Positions 18,219 to 26,852 are shown, counted from the first letter of the stretch. The stretch is DNA of 64,000 bases from Hymenobacter taeanensis (GCF_013137895.1 NZ_CP053538.1:2449001-2513000); one strand, 5' to 3'. A program made the numbers and translations. Notes: generated by a model from the letters alone, not told the origin.

Positions 18219-18476
18219 AATACAAAGGATGATAGCAAGGCCCAGCAGACCCGCCAGTGAGTAGTCGTGATGATTGCCGCAGCTGCTACAGCGGACTGGA
18301 AAAGAAACGCACCAATCCGCACCGTTGCCGTTCAGACACAGATTTTGGCTTACGTAGTCAGAAGGTTGAAGTTGGGAGGCGCAATGAGAAAATTAAGAAT
18401 GAAATCAGGCTGGTCTGCCGGCCGCAGCCGCTAGGCCAGGAGCTGCGTAGAAACTCCGCTTACCAATGCTGCTGCC

Positions 18477-19223
18477 ATGCCCGCTATCCACATCGGTTGC
18501 TCCGGGTTTCATTACCGCGACTGGAAAGGCGTGTTTTATCCGCCGGAGTTGCCTCCGCGCAAGTGGTTTGGGTATTATTGCACCCAATTTAATACCTTGG
18601 AGCTGAACGTTACCTTCTATAAGATGCCCGAAATGAGGGCCTTAGAGAACTGGTACGACCAGAGCCCCGAAGGCTTTCAATTTGCCGTGAAGGCCCCGCG
18701 CATCGTCACGCACTACAAGAAGTTTAACGCCGAAGCCGAGCCCGTGCTGGCCGATTTCTACGGCACGGTGCGCGAAGGACTGCGCGAAAAGCTCGGGCCG
18801 GTGCTGTTTCAGTTGCCGCCCAAAGCCGCATACACCGAGGAGCTGATGGAGCGCCTCCTCACCAACCTCAACCCGGAGTTTACCAATGTGGTGGAGTTCC
18901 GGCACCCCAGCTGGTGGGAAGGGGAGGTGTACCGGGAACTGGCCCGCCACCACATCAGCTTCGTGGGCCAGAGCCACCCCATGCCTCTGCCCGATGAAGT
19001 AGTAGCCAATACCGACGTGGTCTACTACCGCTTTCATGGCGTACCGGAGTTGTACAAGTCGTCGTACAGCGAAGATTTTTTGCAGCGCATTGCGGATGAA
19101 ATTCAGGCCGCGCCGGGTGTGAAAGAGGCCTACGTGTACTTCAACAACGGTATCGGTGGGGCCGGCGTGCTCAACGCCTTTGAGCTGCGGAAGCTGCTGG
19201 GCAACACTACCGGAGTGGCCTAA
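18477..19223 (+). CDS. DUF72 (YecE-like) protein, copy 1
   Basis: 248 residues. It begins with HIGCSGFHYRDWKGVFYP, then FNTLELNVTFYKMP, FAVKAPRIVTHYKKF, LGPVLFQLPPKA, VEFRHPSWW, YYRFHGVPELYKSSYS and YVYFNN, the full DUF72 set of a TIM-barrel-like fold. The biochemical function of the family is unknown. A second copy lies 208 bases downstream, an apparent tandem duplication. Between them is a solitary CCTCACCCCCGGCCC repeat unit. Confidence 0.9.
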   Translation: MPAIHIGCSGFHYRDWKGVFYPPELPPRKWFGYYCTQFNTLELNVTFYKMPEMRALENWYDQSPEGFQFAVKAPRIVTHYKKFNAEAEPVLADFYGTVREGLREKLGPVLFQLPPKAAYTEELMERLLTNLNPEFTNVVEFRHPSWWEGEVYRELARHHISFVGQSHPMPLPDEVVANTDVVYYRFHGVPELYKSSYSEDFLQRIADEIQAAPGVKEAYVYFNNGIGGAGVLNAFELRKLLGNTTGVA

Positions 19224-19311
19224 ACGAAGCTGCCGCCTGGCTCAACGCTATTAACCCCAGCAAGTATCAGGTCGTAGGTCAGGAGCAACCTAAGTCAGTT
19301 GTGCTAGTGGG

Positions 19312-19350
19312 GCACCTCACCCCCGGCCCTCTCTCCGAAAAGGGAGAGCC
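19312..19350. repeat. Single CCTCACCCCCGGCCC repeat unit with hairpin
   Basis: The core CCTCACCCCCGGCC followed by CTCTCTCCGAAAAGGGAGAG is one arm of the element found at 16401-16581 and 31074-31273. The second arm is absent. It lies between the two DUF72 genes. Confidence 0.7.
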
Positions 19351-19431
19351 ATACGTGCATGGGCAGTTACACTGCTATCGTAAAGCAAGTGCGTCCAACT
19401 TCAGTACCTCTTCACTCCATCACCTAACTCC

Positions 19432-20154
19432 ATGTGGCATATTGGCTGTTCTGGTTTTCACTACAAACACTGGAGGGGCATTTTTTACCCGGAAAAGCTG
19501 CCCCAACGCCGCTGGTTTGAGTTCTACAGCCAGCACTTTCAAACGCTAGAGCTGAACGTGACCTTCTACCGTTTTCCGCAGCTCTCGTTCCTGGAGCCGT
19601 GGTATCAGAACAGCATCCCGGAGTTTCGTTTCGCGGTGAAAGCGCCCGGGCTCATTACGCACTACAAGCAGTTCCACGACACGGCCCAACTACTAGCTGA
19701 CTTCTACGGGACCGTGCAGGAAGGCTTGCGCGAGAAGCTTGGGCCGGTGCTGTTTCAACTGCCACCGCGCATGACCTTCACCCAGGAGCGCCTGCAGCGC
19801 ATTGTGGAAAGTCTGGACTCAGCTTACCAAAACGTGCTGGAGTTCCGGCACCCCAGCTGGTGGGAAGGGCAGGTATTTCAGGAACTGTCGCGGCGCCGGA
19901 TTGCCTTTGCTGGCCAGAGCCACCCGCACCTGCCCGATGACGTAGTGACTACCACCGATTTCCTCTACTACCGTTTTCACGGCGTGCCGGAGCTGTATAA
20001 GTCGCCGTACAGTGAGGAGTTTCTGCGACGCATTGTCTCCGAAATACAGGCCGCGCCGCAGGTAAAACAGGCTTACGTGTATTTCAATAACGATATTGAT
20101 GCCTCCGCCATCGGCAACGCCCAGCAGATGCAGGCGTTGGTGGGCCAAGGCTAA
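19432..20154 (+). CDS. DUF72 (YecE-like) protein, copy 2
   Basis: 240 residues. It has the same block order as copy 1 (HIGCSGFHYKHWRGIFYP, LELNVTFYRFP, FAVKAPGLITHYKQF, LGPVLFQLPPRM, LEFRHPSWW, YYRFHGVPELYKSPYS, YVYFNN) but is clearly diverged from it, so the duplication is not recent. It is probably cotranscribed with copy 1. The function is unknown. Confidence 0.9.
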   Translation: MWHIGCSGFHYKHWRGIFYPEKLPQRRWFEFYSQHFQTLELNVTFYRFPQLSFLEPWYQNSIPEFRFAVKAPGLITHYKQFHDTAQLLADFYGTVQEGLREKLGPVLFQLPPRMTFTQERLQRIVESLDSAYQNVLEFRHPSWWEGQVFQELSRRRIAFAGQSHPHLPDDVVTTTDFLYYRFHGVPELYKSPYSEEFLRRIVSEIQAAPQVKQAYVYFNNDIDASAIGNAQQMQALVGQG

Positions 20155-20239
20155 AACTGTCATTCCAAGTGAAGCGAGGAGTCTGGGGAAGTGGCCTAGA
20201 AGCTAATCCAGATTCCTCGCATCACTCGGAATGACAGTT
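20155..20239. repeat. Inverted repeat between convergent DUF72 and Nudix genes
   Basis: AACTGTCATTCC at 20155-20166 pairs with GGAATGACAGTT at 20228-20239, and an inner pair, GCGAGGAGTCTGG with CCAGATTCCTCGC, extends the stem. A GTGGCCTAG motif sits in the loop. It begins inside the DUF72 stop and ends at the Nudix stop, so it may be a bidirectional terminator. It is one of several GTCAT-type repeats in the window. Confidence 0.75.
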
Positions 20240-20641
20240 CTAATCAGCCAGTAACCCTTGTTCTCTGAGCCAGTCAAATATCACTTGATCAACGGCCGAT
20301 ACTTCGGGGCGGTGCCGATGAGTGAGCCAGATTACTTCTTCAATCTCGGCGGCGGGTTGGAGGTGGCCTACGTAGCGGGCGCGGTAGCAGGTCATGCGCA
20401 CCACTACATCGGGCGCGTGGCCATGCGCCGGCGCTTCAAAAGTGCCCACGTAGGTTAAGCTGGTGGGTTCAAGGTCAACGGTCAGTTCTTCCTTGATTTC
20501 GCGCAGCAGGGTTTGCGCGTCGGTTTCACCGGGTTCGCGCTTGCCGCCGGGTATGTAGTACCGGTCTTTGCCGCGGCTGCGGGTACTCAGGAGCTGGCCC
20601 TCTTCCAGATGCAGCCAGGCAATTTTGTCAATCAGTTTCAT
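20240..20641 (-). CDS. Nudix hydrolase
   Basis: 133 residues from the ATG at 20641; an upstream extension to 20728 is not Nudix-like. The Nudix box is GKREPGETDAQTLLREIKEELTV, matching Gx5Ex7REUxEE with Thr in place of the last Gly. Such enzymes cleave nucleoside diphosphate linked compounds with Mg2+. The specificity is not visible. The end is convergent with the DUF72 gene and shares its hairpin. Confidence 0.85.
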   Translation of the reverse strand: MKLIDKIAWLHLEEGQLLSTRSRGKDRYYIPGGKREPGETDAQTLLREIKEELTVDLEPTSLTYVGTFEAPAHGHAPDVVVRMTCYRARYVGHLQPAAEIEEVIWLTHRHRPEVSAVDQVIFDWLREQGLLAD

Positions 20642-20772
20642 GGTTTGGAACAGCAGTGGCCTGAGCCAGTCAGAACGAAAAGAGTGGTACGGGGAGAGTA
20701 CCATAGAACGCCGCCGGGAAGCTAGCACCAGGCTTCCTTAACTCTGCGTTCAGCGCTGCGTTAGAATACCCT

Positions 20773-21297
20773 ATGAGCCGTGCATTTACCAAAGAAGACG
20801 ATTCCCTCGAAGCCCCTATTATTCCGCCACGGCCGGCGCTACCGCCGGGCTCACCCAACTACGTAACGCCAACTGGCCTGGAGCAGCTCCGCGCCGAGCT
20901 GGTTGAGCTGGAAGCCGAGCGCACAATAGCCGAAGCCAACCGCGAAAACGATGCCGACCGCACCCGCCTGCTTACAGTCTTGAATGGTCGCATCAGTGCC
21001 CTCAATGCTCGCATTGCCAGCGCCAAAGTGGTAGACCCCCGCGGCCAGCCCGCGAAAGAGGTTCGCTTCGGGGCTACCGTTACCCTCGTGACCAAAAGCG
21101 GCGGCAAACCCGGAATGAAACGGCAGTTCACCATTGTGGGCGTTGACGAAGCATCAGTAGCAGAAGGCAAAGTAGCCTTCGTAGCCCCCATTGCCCGGGC
21201 CGTGCAAGGCGCCAAGCTGGGCAAAACGGTTACCCTGCGCCTCGGTCCCAAAGAGGAAGTAGTGGAGGTAACCAATATCACTTACGATGTGGCCTAG
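20773..21297 (+). CDS. GreA/GreB family transcription elongation factor
   Basis: 174 residues. It starts MSRAFTKEDD like GreB-type proteins, then has a coiled-coil region (LEQLRAELVELEAERTIAEA to ALNARIASA, about 40-95) without the Gre signature DLxENAEY acidic tip in its usual form (ANRENDADR instead). The C-terminal FKBP-like domain VRFGATVTLV...FTIVGVDEA...SPIARAVQG-like follows (here APIARAVQGAKLGKTV). It would act in the RNA polymerase secondary channel; transcript-cleavage activity is uncertain given the changed tip. The stop codon is within a GTGGCCTAG motif. Confidence 0.85.
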   Translation: MSRAFTKEDDSLEAPIIPPRPALPPGSPNYVTPTGLEQLRAELVELEAERTIAEANRENDADRTRLLTVLNGRISALNARIASAKVVDPRGQPAKEVRFGATVTLVTKSGGKPGMKRQFTIVGVDEASVAEGKVAFVAPIARAVQGAKLGKTVTLRLGPKEEVVEVTNITYDVA

Positions 21298-21325
21298 CAT
21301 GCGTGAATGTGATTCACAGCCAGAA

Positions 21326-21344
21326 CGTCATGCTGAGCATGACG
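21326..21344. repeat. CGTCATGCT hairpin after the Gre-like gene
   Basis: CGTCATGCT, one base, then AGCATGACG makes a 9-bp palindrome 29 bases after the stop. It is a short member of the GTCATGCTGAGC repeat family and may assist termination. Confidence 0.5.
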
Positions 21345-21435
21345 CTCTCTTAATAACGTTTAAACAGCCTATAACTACCTGCCCAAACGTGACAAGTTCC
21401 TCCCTTCGTCAGGATGAGGCGCTATGCGAAAATAC

Positions 21436-22368
21436 TTAGTACCCGCGGCTCAGTTCCACCTCGTTTTCCAGGGGCTGCTGGTGCTGCAGGTTTTGTAGGT
21501 TACGCAGCAGGATACGCACTTTGCCTTCGTCTTCTTCTGGCTGGCCGCCGCCGCTGTGCTGGGTGAGCAGTACGTTGGGCATTGCCCACAGCGGGCTGTC
21601 GGTGGGCAGGGGTTCCTGAGCGGTTACATCGAGCACGGCTCCGCCGAGGCGGCCGGTTTGCAGGGCCGCTATCAGGGCGGGCTCGTCGGTGGTGTTGCCG
21701 CGCCCCACGCTGGCGTAGATACTGGTGGGCGGCATGGCCTCAATGAGCTCCGCAGAGAAGAAGCCTTCGGCGCTGCCGGGTAGGCAGTTCACCACGATAT
21801 CCGTTTCGGGTAGCGCGGCTTGCAGCTCTGCTTTTGAGTGCAGCTGGGCTTTTGGATCAGTGCGGGCGAGAAACTGAATGGCGCTGGTAAAACCGGAGAG
21901 CTGCTGAGCCACGGCCTGCCCAATAGCACCGCTGCCCAGAATAATTACCCGCTTGTTGCGCAGCAGGCCGGTTTGCTGCCGAATGGGGGCACCCACCCAT
22001 CTCTTTTCCGTTTGCCACACCGCTAGCTGCGGAATGCACCGGTACACCGCCAGCAGCCCGGCCAGCATGGTTTCGGCGCAGGGCCAGGCAAAAAAGTCGC
22101 CCACGTTGGCTACCGGGCAAGTCACCTGCACCTCGCGGTACCGCTCAATGCCGGCCGAGTCTATCTGCCAGAACTGTAGGCCACTCGGGGGCGTGCGAAA
22201 CCACTCTACGGGTGGGTTGCCGAGTAGCACTTCGGCCTGCCGGAAGTGGGCTTGCTGCTGCTCTGGCGGCAGATCCTGCCGGAACGTTGAAACTACTGAG
22301 GAGGGGAGCTGTTGAAGCAACAGGGCGCGGGCCGAGCTGGAGAGGGCGGGATAGACAAACAAACGCAT
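21436..22368 (-). CDS. D-2-hydroxyacid dehydrogenase (GhrA-like)
   Basis: 310 residues from the ATG at 22368; another ATG three codons upstream is equally possible. The N-terminal catalytic lobe is weakly conserved; the nucleotide domain has VIILGSGAIGQAVA (GxGxxG), and the active-site set is SVGRG (Arg), AQEPLP (Glu) and TQHSGG (His). The closest overall type is glyoxylate/hydroxypyruvate reductase A. Reduction of a 2-keto acid by NAD(P)H is expected; the substrate is unknown. It is divergent from the ArsM-like gene. Confidence 0.85.
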   Translation of the reverse strand: MRLFVYPALSSSARALLLQQLPSSVVSTFRQDLPPEQQQAHFRQAEVLLGNPPVEWFRTPPSGLQFWQIDSAGIERYREVQVTCPVANVGDFFAWPCAETMLAGLLAVYRCIPQLAVWQTEKRWVGAPIRQQTGLLRNKRVIILGSGAIGQAVAQQLSGFTSAIQFLARTDPKAQLHSKAELQAALPETDIVVNCLPGSAEGFFSAELIEAMPPTSIYASVGRGNTTDEPALIAALQTGRLGGAVLDVTAQEPLPTDSPLWAMPNVLLTQHSGGGQPEEDEGKVRILLRNLQNLQHQQPLENEVELSRGY

Positions 22369-22510
22369 ATGCCCCATACTACCATAACCGGGCCGATGGT
22401 TGCATGGGCGGCCCCCGCCACGGTAAATCCATAGCGGGCAGGTGGCCGCTAAACCGAACTAACTCGCTGGTACGTACCTTGCCCAGGCAACGTCAGCATC
22501 TTTTAACTCC

Positions 22511-23560
22511 ATGGAAGAACAAATTCAGCAGCAGGTACAAGACTACTACGGTCAGCAACTGCGCACCAGCCAAGACCTGAAAACCAACGCCTGTTGCACC
22601 GATGATATTCCGGCTGAGCATAAGCTGATTCTGGCCCAGCTAGAGTCGGAGGTGCTGGAGAAATATTACGGGTGTGGGGTGTGCGTGCCCCCGGCCGTGG
22701 AAGGCTGCACCGTGCTGGACCTGGGCAGTGGCAGCGGCCGCGACGCCTATCTGCTCTCTAAGCTGGTGGGGGAACAGGGTCACGTTATTGGGGTAGATAT
22801 GACTGAGGAGCAGCTCGATGTAGCGCGCCGCCACATTCAGGCTCACACCGAGAAGTTTGGCTACCGCCAGCCCAACGTGGAGTTTCGCCACGGTTACATC
22901 GAAGACCTGCGCACCGCCGACCTTGCCGACAACAGCGTGGATGTAGTGGTCAGCAACTGCGTGCTTAACCTCAGCACCGATAAGGAAGCCACGTACCGCG
23001 AAATTTTCAGGGTGCTGAAACCAGGCGGCGAGCTTCATATTTCCGACGTATTTGCCGACCGCCGCGTGCCGGAAGCTCTGCGGCAGGACCCAGTGCTCTA
23101 CGGTGAGTGCCTCAGCGGCGCCCTCTACATTGATGACTTCCGCCGCCTGCTCCTGAACCTGGGCATCCGCGACTACCGCCTCACTGCCCAGCGCCGCCTC
23201 ACCATCAATAACCCCGAGATTGAAGCCAAAGTCGGCAACATCAAGTTTTACTCCCTCACGGTGCGGGCCTTTAAACTCGACCTCGAAGACAAGTGCGAGG
23301 ACTATGGCCAGGTGGCCATCTACCAGGGTACCGTCCCCGGCCAGCCCCACGCCTTTGAGCTCGATGACCACCACCGCTTTGAAACCGGCCGCCCCATGCT
23401 CGTGTGCGGCAATACCGCCGACATGGTCAGCCTCACGCGCTACGGAGCCCACTTCAAAGTCTTGGGCAATAAAGACCAGCACTTCGGCCTGTTCCCCTGC
23501 GGCCCCGCTCCAGCCTCAGAAAGCCCCGGCTCCGGCGACGCCGTTTCCTGCGGCTGCTAG
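22511..23560 (+). CDS. arsM: Arsenite S-adenosylmethionine methyltransferase-like protein
   Basis: 349 residues. A SAM-binding Rossmann domain has VLDLGSGSGRDAY at about 68-80. The cysteines expected for As(III) binding are present: Cys28-Cys29, Cys55/Cys58, Cys150 in VVVSNCVLNLS and Cys200 in LYGECLSGALY. The C-terminal domain ends in a Cys-Gly-Cys tail. ArsM methylates arsenite to volatile or less retained forms. No other ars genes are adjacent, so the assignment rests on motifs alone. The gene is transcribed alone and closed by hairpins at 23621 and 23735. Confidence 0.8.
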   Translation: MEEQIQQQVQDYYGQQLRTSQDLKTNACCTDDIPAEHKLILAQLESEVLEKYYGCGVCVPPAVEGCTVLDLGSGSGRDAYLLSKLVGEQGHVIGVDMTEEQLDVARRHIQAHTEKFGYRQPNVEFRHGYIEDLRTADLADNSVDVVVSNCVLNLSTDKEATYREIFRVLKPGGELHISDVFADRRVPEALRQDPVLYGECLSGALYIDDFRRLLLNLGIRDYRLTAQRRLTINNPEIEAKVGNIKFYSLTVRAFKLDLEDKCEDYGQVAIYQGTVPGQPHAFELDDHHRFETGRPMLVCGNTADMVSLTRYGAHFKVLGNKDQHFGLFPCGPAPASESPGSGDAVSCGC

Positions 23561-23620
23561 GCCACGCTAAAAGAGCTGCCTGAACAACCCAGAACGTTGT
23601 GACGGGCGCAGTCCACCTTC

Positions 23621-23672
23621 CTCGCGTGCCGGTGTAGAGAGGCGGATTTACATCTCTACACCGGCACGCGAG
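23621..23672. repeat. Perfect 20-bp inverted repeat, 12-base loop
   Basis: CTCGCGTGCCGGTGTAGAGA at 23621-23640 is matched exactly by its complement at 23653-23672. There is no T-tract, so it looks like a mobile-type or REP-like intergenic palindrome more than a simple terminator. It lies between the arsM-like gene and the shared terminator. Confidence 0.8.
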
Positions 23673-23734
23673 CTGTTCCAACCAACTTTTCGATAGGACA
23701 GCTTGGTAAAACGTAGTCGTTTCGTGCCCTTAAG

Positions 23735-23780
23735 CGCAACAAAAAAGCCTCTGACAATCGTCAGAGGCTTTTTTGTTGCG
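23735..23780. terminator. Bidirectional terminator between arsM-like and glycine-zipper genes
   Basis: A 21-bp perfect stem beginning CGCAACAAAAAAGCCTCTGA has an AATC loop. The A-tract on one side and T-tract on the other make it work in both directions, serving the convergent genes. Confidence 0.92.
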
Positions 23781-23792
23781 TTAAAAGTAAGT

Positions 23793-24080
23793 CTACTTTT
23801 TGTAGGCCTGATAACGAGCGGGGTCTTTCTTTTTGTCTTTGTTGCGGCCGACTACGCCCCCGGCTGCGGCGCCAACTACGCCACCCACTACGGCACCTTT
23901 ACCGCCGCCCAGTACGGCGCCGGTTACAGCACCGGCGCCACCACCAATGGCAGCACCTTTAGCCTTTTTACTCCAGGTTTTCTTGGGCTTGGTTTGCGCT
24001 TCGGCGGTTTGAGGGGCAGCAGTGGCACCCAACAGTAAAACGGCCGAAGCCATGGCGATATATCCTTTGAACGTCTTCAT
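23793..24080 (-). CDS. Secreted glycine-zipper protein
   Basis: 95 residues. The signal peptide runs to about residue 28 (ends in AEAQ), followed by a lysine-rich stretch and then glycine-zipper repeats (AAIGGGAGAVTGAVLGGG and KGAVVGGVVGAAAGGVVG), then a KDKKKDPARYQAYKK tail. The family (YMGG-like, Gly-zipper 2) usually inserts in or associates with membranes. The function is unknown. It is monocistronic. Confidence 0.85.
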   Translation of the reverse strand: MKTFKGYIAMASAVLLLGATAAPQTAEAQTKPKKTWSKKAKGAAIGGGAGAVTGAVLGGGKGAVVGGVVGAAAGGVVGRNKDKKKDPARYQAYKK

Positions 24081-24218
24081 AAAACGTGTGGGTTTTAAGG
24101 GGAAGGAATGGTACTTGGGCCTTAAAACGTAAGTGCTAAAGTTCAGGTTGTGTCAGAAGTTCGTGATTATTTAAGTGCTTACAGTTAAAGAGTTGTGAGC
24201 CACTCGCGGGCAAACAAA

Positions 24219-24246
24219 AGCCCCCAAGCTGTTGAGCTTGGGGGCT
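24219..24246. terminator. Hairpin behind the S9 peptidase
   Basis: AGCCCCCAAGCT, loop GTTG, then AGCTTGGGGGCT: a 12-bp perfect stem, with TTTG on the minus-strand transcript side, 25 bases after the S9 peptidase stop. Confidence 0.85.
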
Positions 24247-24270
24247 GCTGCAAACAGGGGTAAGCTCGGC

Positions 24271-25260
24271 TTACTTTACGGGCGTATTGTTGGCTTCAGG
24301 AGTGGCCACTGGGGCCGCAGGATTCTTCACGTACTTGTCAAGCCAAGAGTTCATTTCCCACAACATGTGCATGATAGACTCGCGGGCTGCATAGCCGTGT
24401 GATTCTGCGGGTAGTACTACGTAGCGCACAGTGGCGCCGTGGCCCTTCAGGGCATTGTAGAACCGCTCGCTCTGAATCGGGAACGTACCGGAGTTATTGT
24501 CGGCCTCGCCGTGAATCAGCAGGATTGGCGTCTTGATCTTATTGGCGTAGTTGAACGGCGACATCTGGCCGTACACCTCCGGGGCCTCCCAATACGTGCG
24601 CTCCTCCCCCTGGAAGCCGAAGGGCGTGAGGGTGCGGTTGTAAGCGCCGCTGCGCGCAATGCCTGCTTTAAATATGTTAGTGTGAGCCAGCAGGTTGGCC
24701 GTCATAAAGGCCCCGTAGCTGTGGCCCATTACCGCCACGCGTTTGGTGTCTACTACACCCAGGCGGGCACCTTCATCAATAGCGGCTTTAGCCGAGGCCG
24801 TGAGCTGCTCCACGTAGGTGTCATTGGGTTCCTTAGTGCCTTCGCCCACAATCGGAATGCTGGTGCCCTGCAGCACGGCGTAGCCCTGCGTTACCCAGAA
24901 CACGGGGGAGCCCCAGCTTAGGCGCGTGAAAGTGTAAGGCGAGCCTTTCACCTGGCCGGCGTCTTTCTTGTCCTTAAACTCTACGGGGTAGGCCTCCATC
25001 AGTGTGGGCAGGGGGCCGTCTTCCTTCTTGTAGTTCGGGGGCAGATAGAGGTTGGCGGTTAGCTCTACGCCATCGGCGCGCTTGTATTTTAACACCTGCT
25101 TCTGCAGGTTGCCTAAGCTGGCGTAAGGGTTACTAAACTTGGTAAGGGGCGTAACCTTGGTGCTGCGAGCGTCACGCAGTACGTAGTTGGGCGCCTCCTG
25201 CACCGACTCGCGCCGGGTTACGAACTGATGCTTATTCAGGTCAAGCAAAGCTACGGGCAC
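24271..25260 (-). CDS. S9D peptidase, catalytic-domain fragment as read alone
   Basis: 329 residues if begun at the GTG at 25260, but the true frame enters from the upstream piece. It contains the nucleophile Ser181 in GHSYGAFM, the Asp in HGEADNNSG and the His in ESHGYAARES, and a region ARSGAYNRTLTPFGFQGEER nearly identical in pattern to plant chloroplast glutamyl endopeptidases. Activity requires the propeller half. Confidence 0.75.
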   Translation of the reverse strand: MPVALLDLNKHQFVTRRESVQEAPNYVLRDARSTKVTPLTKFSNPYASLGNLQKQVLKYKRADGVELTANLYLPPNYKKEDGPLPTLMEAYPVEFKDKKDAGQVKGSPYTFTRLSWGSPVFWVTQGYAVLQGTSIPIVGEGTKEPNDTYVEQLTASAKAAIDEGARLGVVDTKRVAVMGHSYGAFMTANLLAHTNIFKAGIARSGAYNRTLTPFGFQGEERTYWEAPEVYGQMSPFNYANKIKTPILLIHGEADNNSGTFPIQSERFYNALKGHGATVRYVVLPAESHGYAARESIMHMLWEMNSWLDKYVKNPAAPVATPEANNTPVK

Positions 25261-25276
25261 TTCGTAATACGGGGCC

Positions 25277-26722
25277 TCAGAGCGCCACCAGCGCTGGCTT
25301 TTTTTTGGTGCGCACGTTTAGCTCGTCCACAAAGGGCCGGTCGCCCTCAGGAGAGGCGCCGTTGCCCAGCAGATACACCGTTTCGCTGTTGCCATCGGTA
25401 GCCAGCACGTAGCGGCCCAAGGTGTTGCGCTGCAGGTAGGGCGAGCCGGGGTCGGCGTAGGTATCCTGAGTAGAGCGGTCGAAGAGGGGGGCCAGAGACG
25501 TTTTGGTGGCTAAGTCCAGGGTCCAGATGGTCTCGTGACGGTCTGACCAGCGGCCGCCTTCCACCAGCGCCAACTTATCGGAACCCCAGTAAATATTCTG
25601 GAAGCGGAGCGGTAGGGCCGCCAACTCCTGCGGCTGCCCGTCAAAGGGAGCCGGCAGGGCATAAATCCGGTCCCGGATGTCGGCGGTAGTTTTAGGGTCG
25701 CCACCGTCCTGAGCTTCCACCCAAAACACGGTGTTCGGCGCATCCTCGCGCCAGCCGTGGCGGCGTTGCCCGGTGGGCACTGCATCAAAGCTGGTGGGCA
25801 CGTTATCGGCCAGGGGCAGCTCAGCCAGCTCCTTCACTACTAATCCTTCCAGGTTCAGAATTTCTACCCGCATGGGGAAGCTGCTCACCGGCAGAGTGTA
25901 GGAATAGGGGCGGTGGCGCTTTTTCACCAGAATGTAGCGGCCATTGGGCGAGGGCAATGCCTGCTGCACAATACCCGGCTGGCCCAGCGGAGCCATCCGG
26001 CCATCAAGACCCACTTTTACTACCTGGGCCAGGCCGTAATAATCAAACAAGCGCTCATCAACGGGTGAGTGCAGCAGATCCTGGTAGGTGCGGGCGCCGG
26101 CGGCTCTACCAACGTTCTCCTGAATTACCGGGCCGGCAGGTGCCACCGTAGTGCTGGGTGCCTCGCCGCGGCCACCCACTACAGCCCGGGCAATAATGGT
26201 TTTGCTGTCCGAAGTCCACTCGTAGCTGGAGCCGAAGATGCCATTCAAAAACAGGTTGGGCACCAGGCGGGCCGAGGCCGTGGCCACATCCACCAGCCAA
26301 AGCTCAATGTGGTTATCGGTGGTGTGGGTGAAAGCAATTTTGGTGTTGTCCGGCGACCATTGCACCTCGCTGATGCGGGCTTTAGCTGGCAGACCCTGCA
26401 CCAGCAGCTCCTTGCCCTCGGGCAGGCGGCGCAGGCGCAGGTTAGTAGAGTAGCTCACCCGGCTGTTTCCGTTGGTGCGCGGGTTTATGCGCAAGCCCGC
26501 CAGCCGCAGCTCCGGCTGCGCCACATCGGCAATGGCAGGCATGGCCTGCACATCCTGCAGCAGCATCCACTGACCATTAGAGGAAAAGCTCACCCGCGGA
26601 ATTGGGGCCGCATCTACCAGGGTGGCAATGGCTCGGGGTGGCATCTGATAGGGCAGCTCCTGGGCGTGGGCTAAACCACAAAGAGCACTGCTTAACGCCA
26701 CAGTGAGGAGAGGTATTTTCAT
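25277..26722 (-). CDS. S9D peptidase, signal and beta-propeller fragment
   Basis: 481 residues. It has a signal peptide (MKIPLLTVALSSALCGLAHA) followed by WD/propeller repeats (WSPDNTKIAFTHT, YEWTSDSKTIIAR, PSPNGRYILVKKR). It ends in RTKKKPALVAL just after the A-run at codons 473-475, where the reading frame departs from the family sequence. As a stand-alone product it would be an inactive secreted propeller. Confidence 0.75.
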   Translation of the reverse strand: MKIPLLTVALSSALCGLAHAQELPYQMPPRAIATLVDAAPIPRVSFSSNGQWMLLQDVQAMPAIADVAQPELRLAGLRINPRTNGNSRVSYSTNLRLRRLPEGKELLVQGLPAKARISEVQWSPDNTKIAFTHTTDNHIELWLVDVATASARLVPNLFLNGIFGSSYEWTSDSKTIIARAVVGGRGEAPSTTVAPAGPVIQENVGRAAGARTYQDLLHSPVDERLFDYYGLAQVVKVGLDGRMAPLGQPGIVQQALPSPNGRYILVKKRHRPYSYTLPVSSFPMRVEILNLEGLVVKELAELPLADNVPTSFDAVPTGQRRHGWREDAPNTVFWVEAQDGGDPKTTADIRDRIYALPAPFDGQPQELAALPLRFQNIYWGSDKLALVEGGRWSDRHETIWTLDLATKTSLAPLFDRSTQDTYADPGSPYLQRNTLGRYVLATDGNSETVYLLGNGASPEGDRPFVDELNVRTKKKPALVAL

Positions 26723-26852
26723 AAAGTCAATTCAGGAAGCAAGCGAGAATTATATACAAATGACGGAACATTGCCCCAAATTTTCTACTAATACTTGCAA
26801 CCTATCAGCCAGTTGCGGCCCGAATACTGGGCCAGGGCTATACACCCTGAAT

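Larger units (their letters stand above)
24271..26722 (-). pseudogene. S9D glutamyl endopeptidase split by a frameshift at an 8-A run
   Basis: The two ORFs at 25277-26722 and 24271-25260 together make one prolyl-oligopeptidase family protein. Skipping one A in the run 25299-25306 (minus strand) joins them into an intact 816-residue reading frame, and the rejoined junction reads KKSQRWWRSEAPYYEVPVALLDL, which continues the expected family sequence across both pieces. The N-terminal half is the signal peptide and beta-propeller, the C-terminal half the catalytic domain. It may be a true pseudogene, a homopolymer sequencing error, or a gene rescued by transcriptional slippage; the sequence cannot decide. 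Selection looks intact: all catalytic residues remain and there is no second disruption. Confidence 0.8.

Noticed and set aside
22640..23482. 280-residue open frame on the minus strand
   Set aside because: Opposite to the arsM-like methyltransferase, which has clear SAM and cysteine motifs.
25299..25306. -1 programmed frameshift at A-AAA-AAG in the S9 gene
   Set aside because: The -1 frame ends at a TAG after about 15 codons and does not join the catalytic fragment; only +1 or one-A deletion restores the protein.
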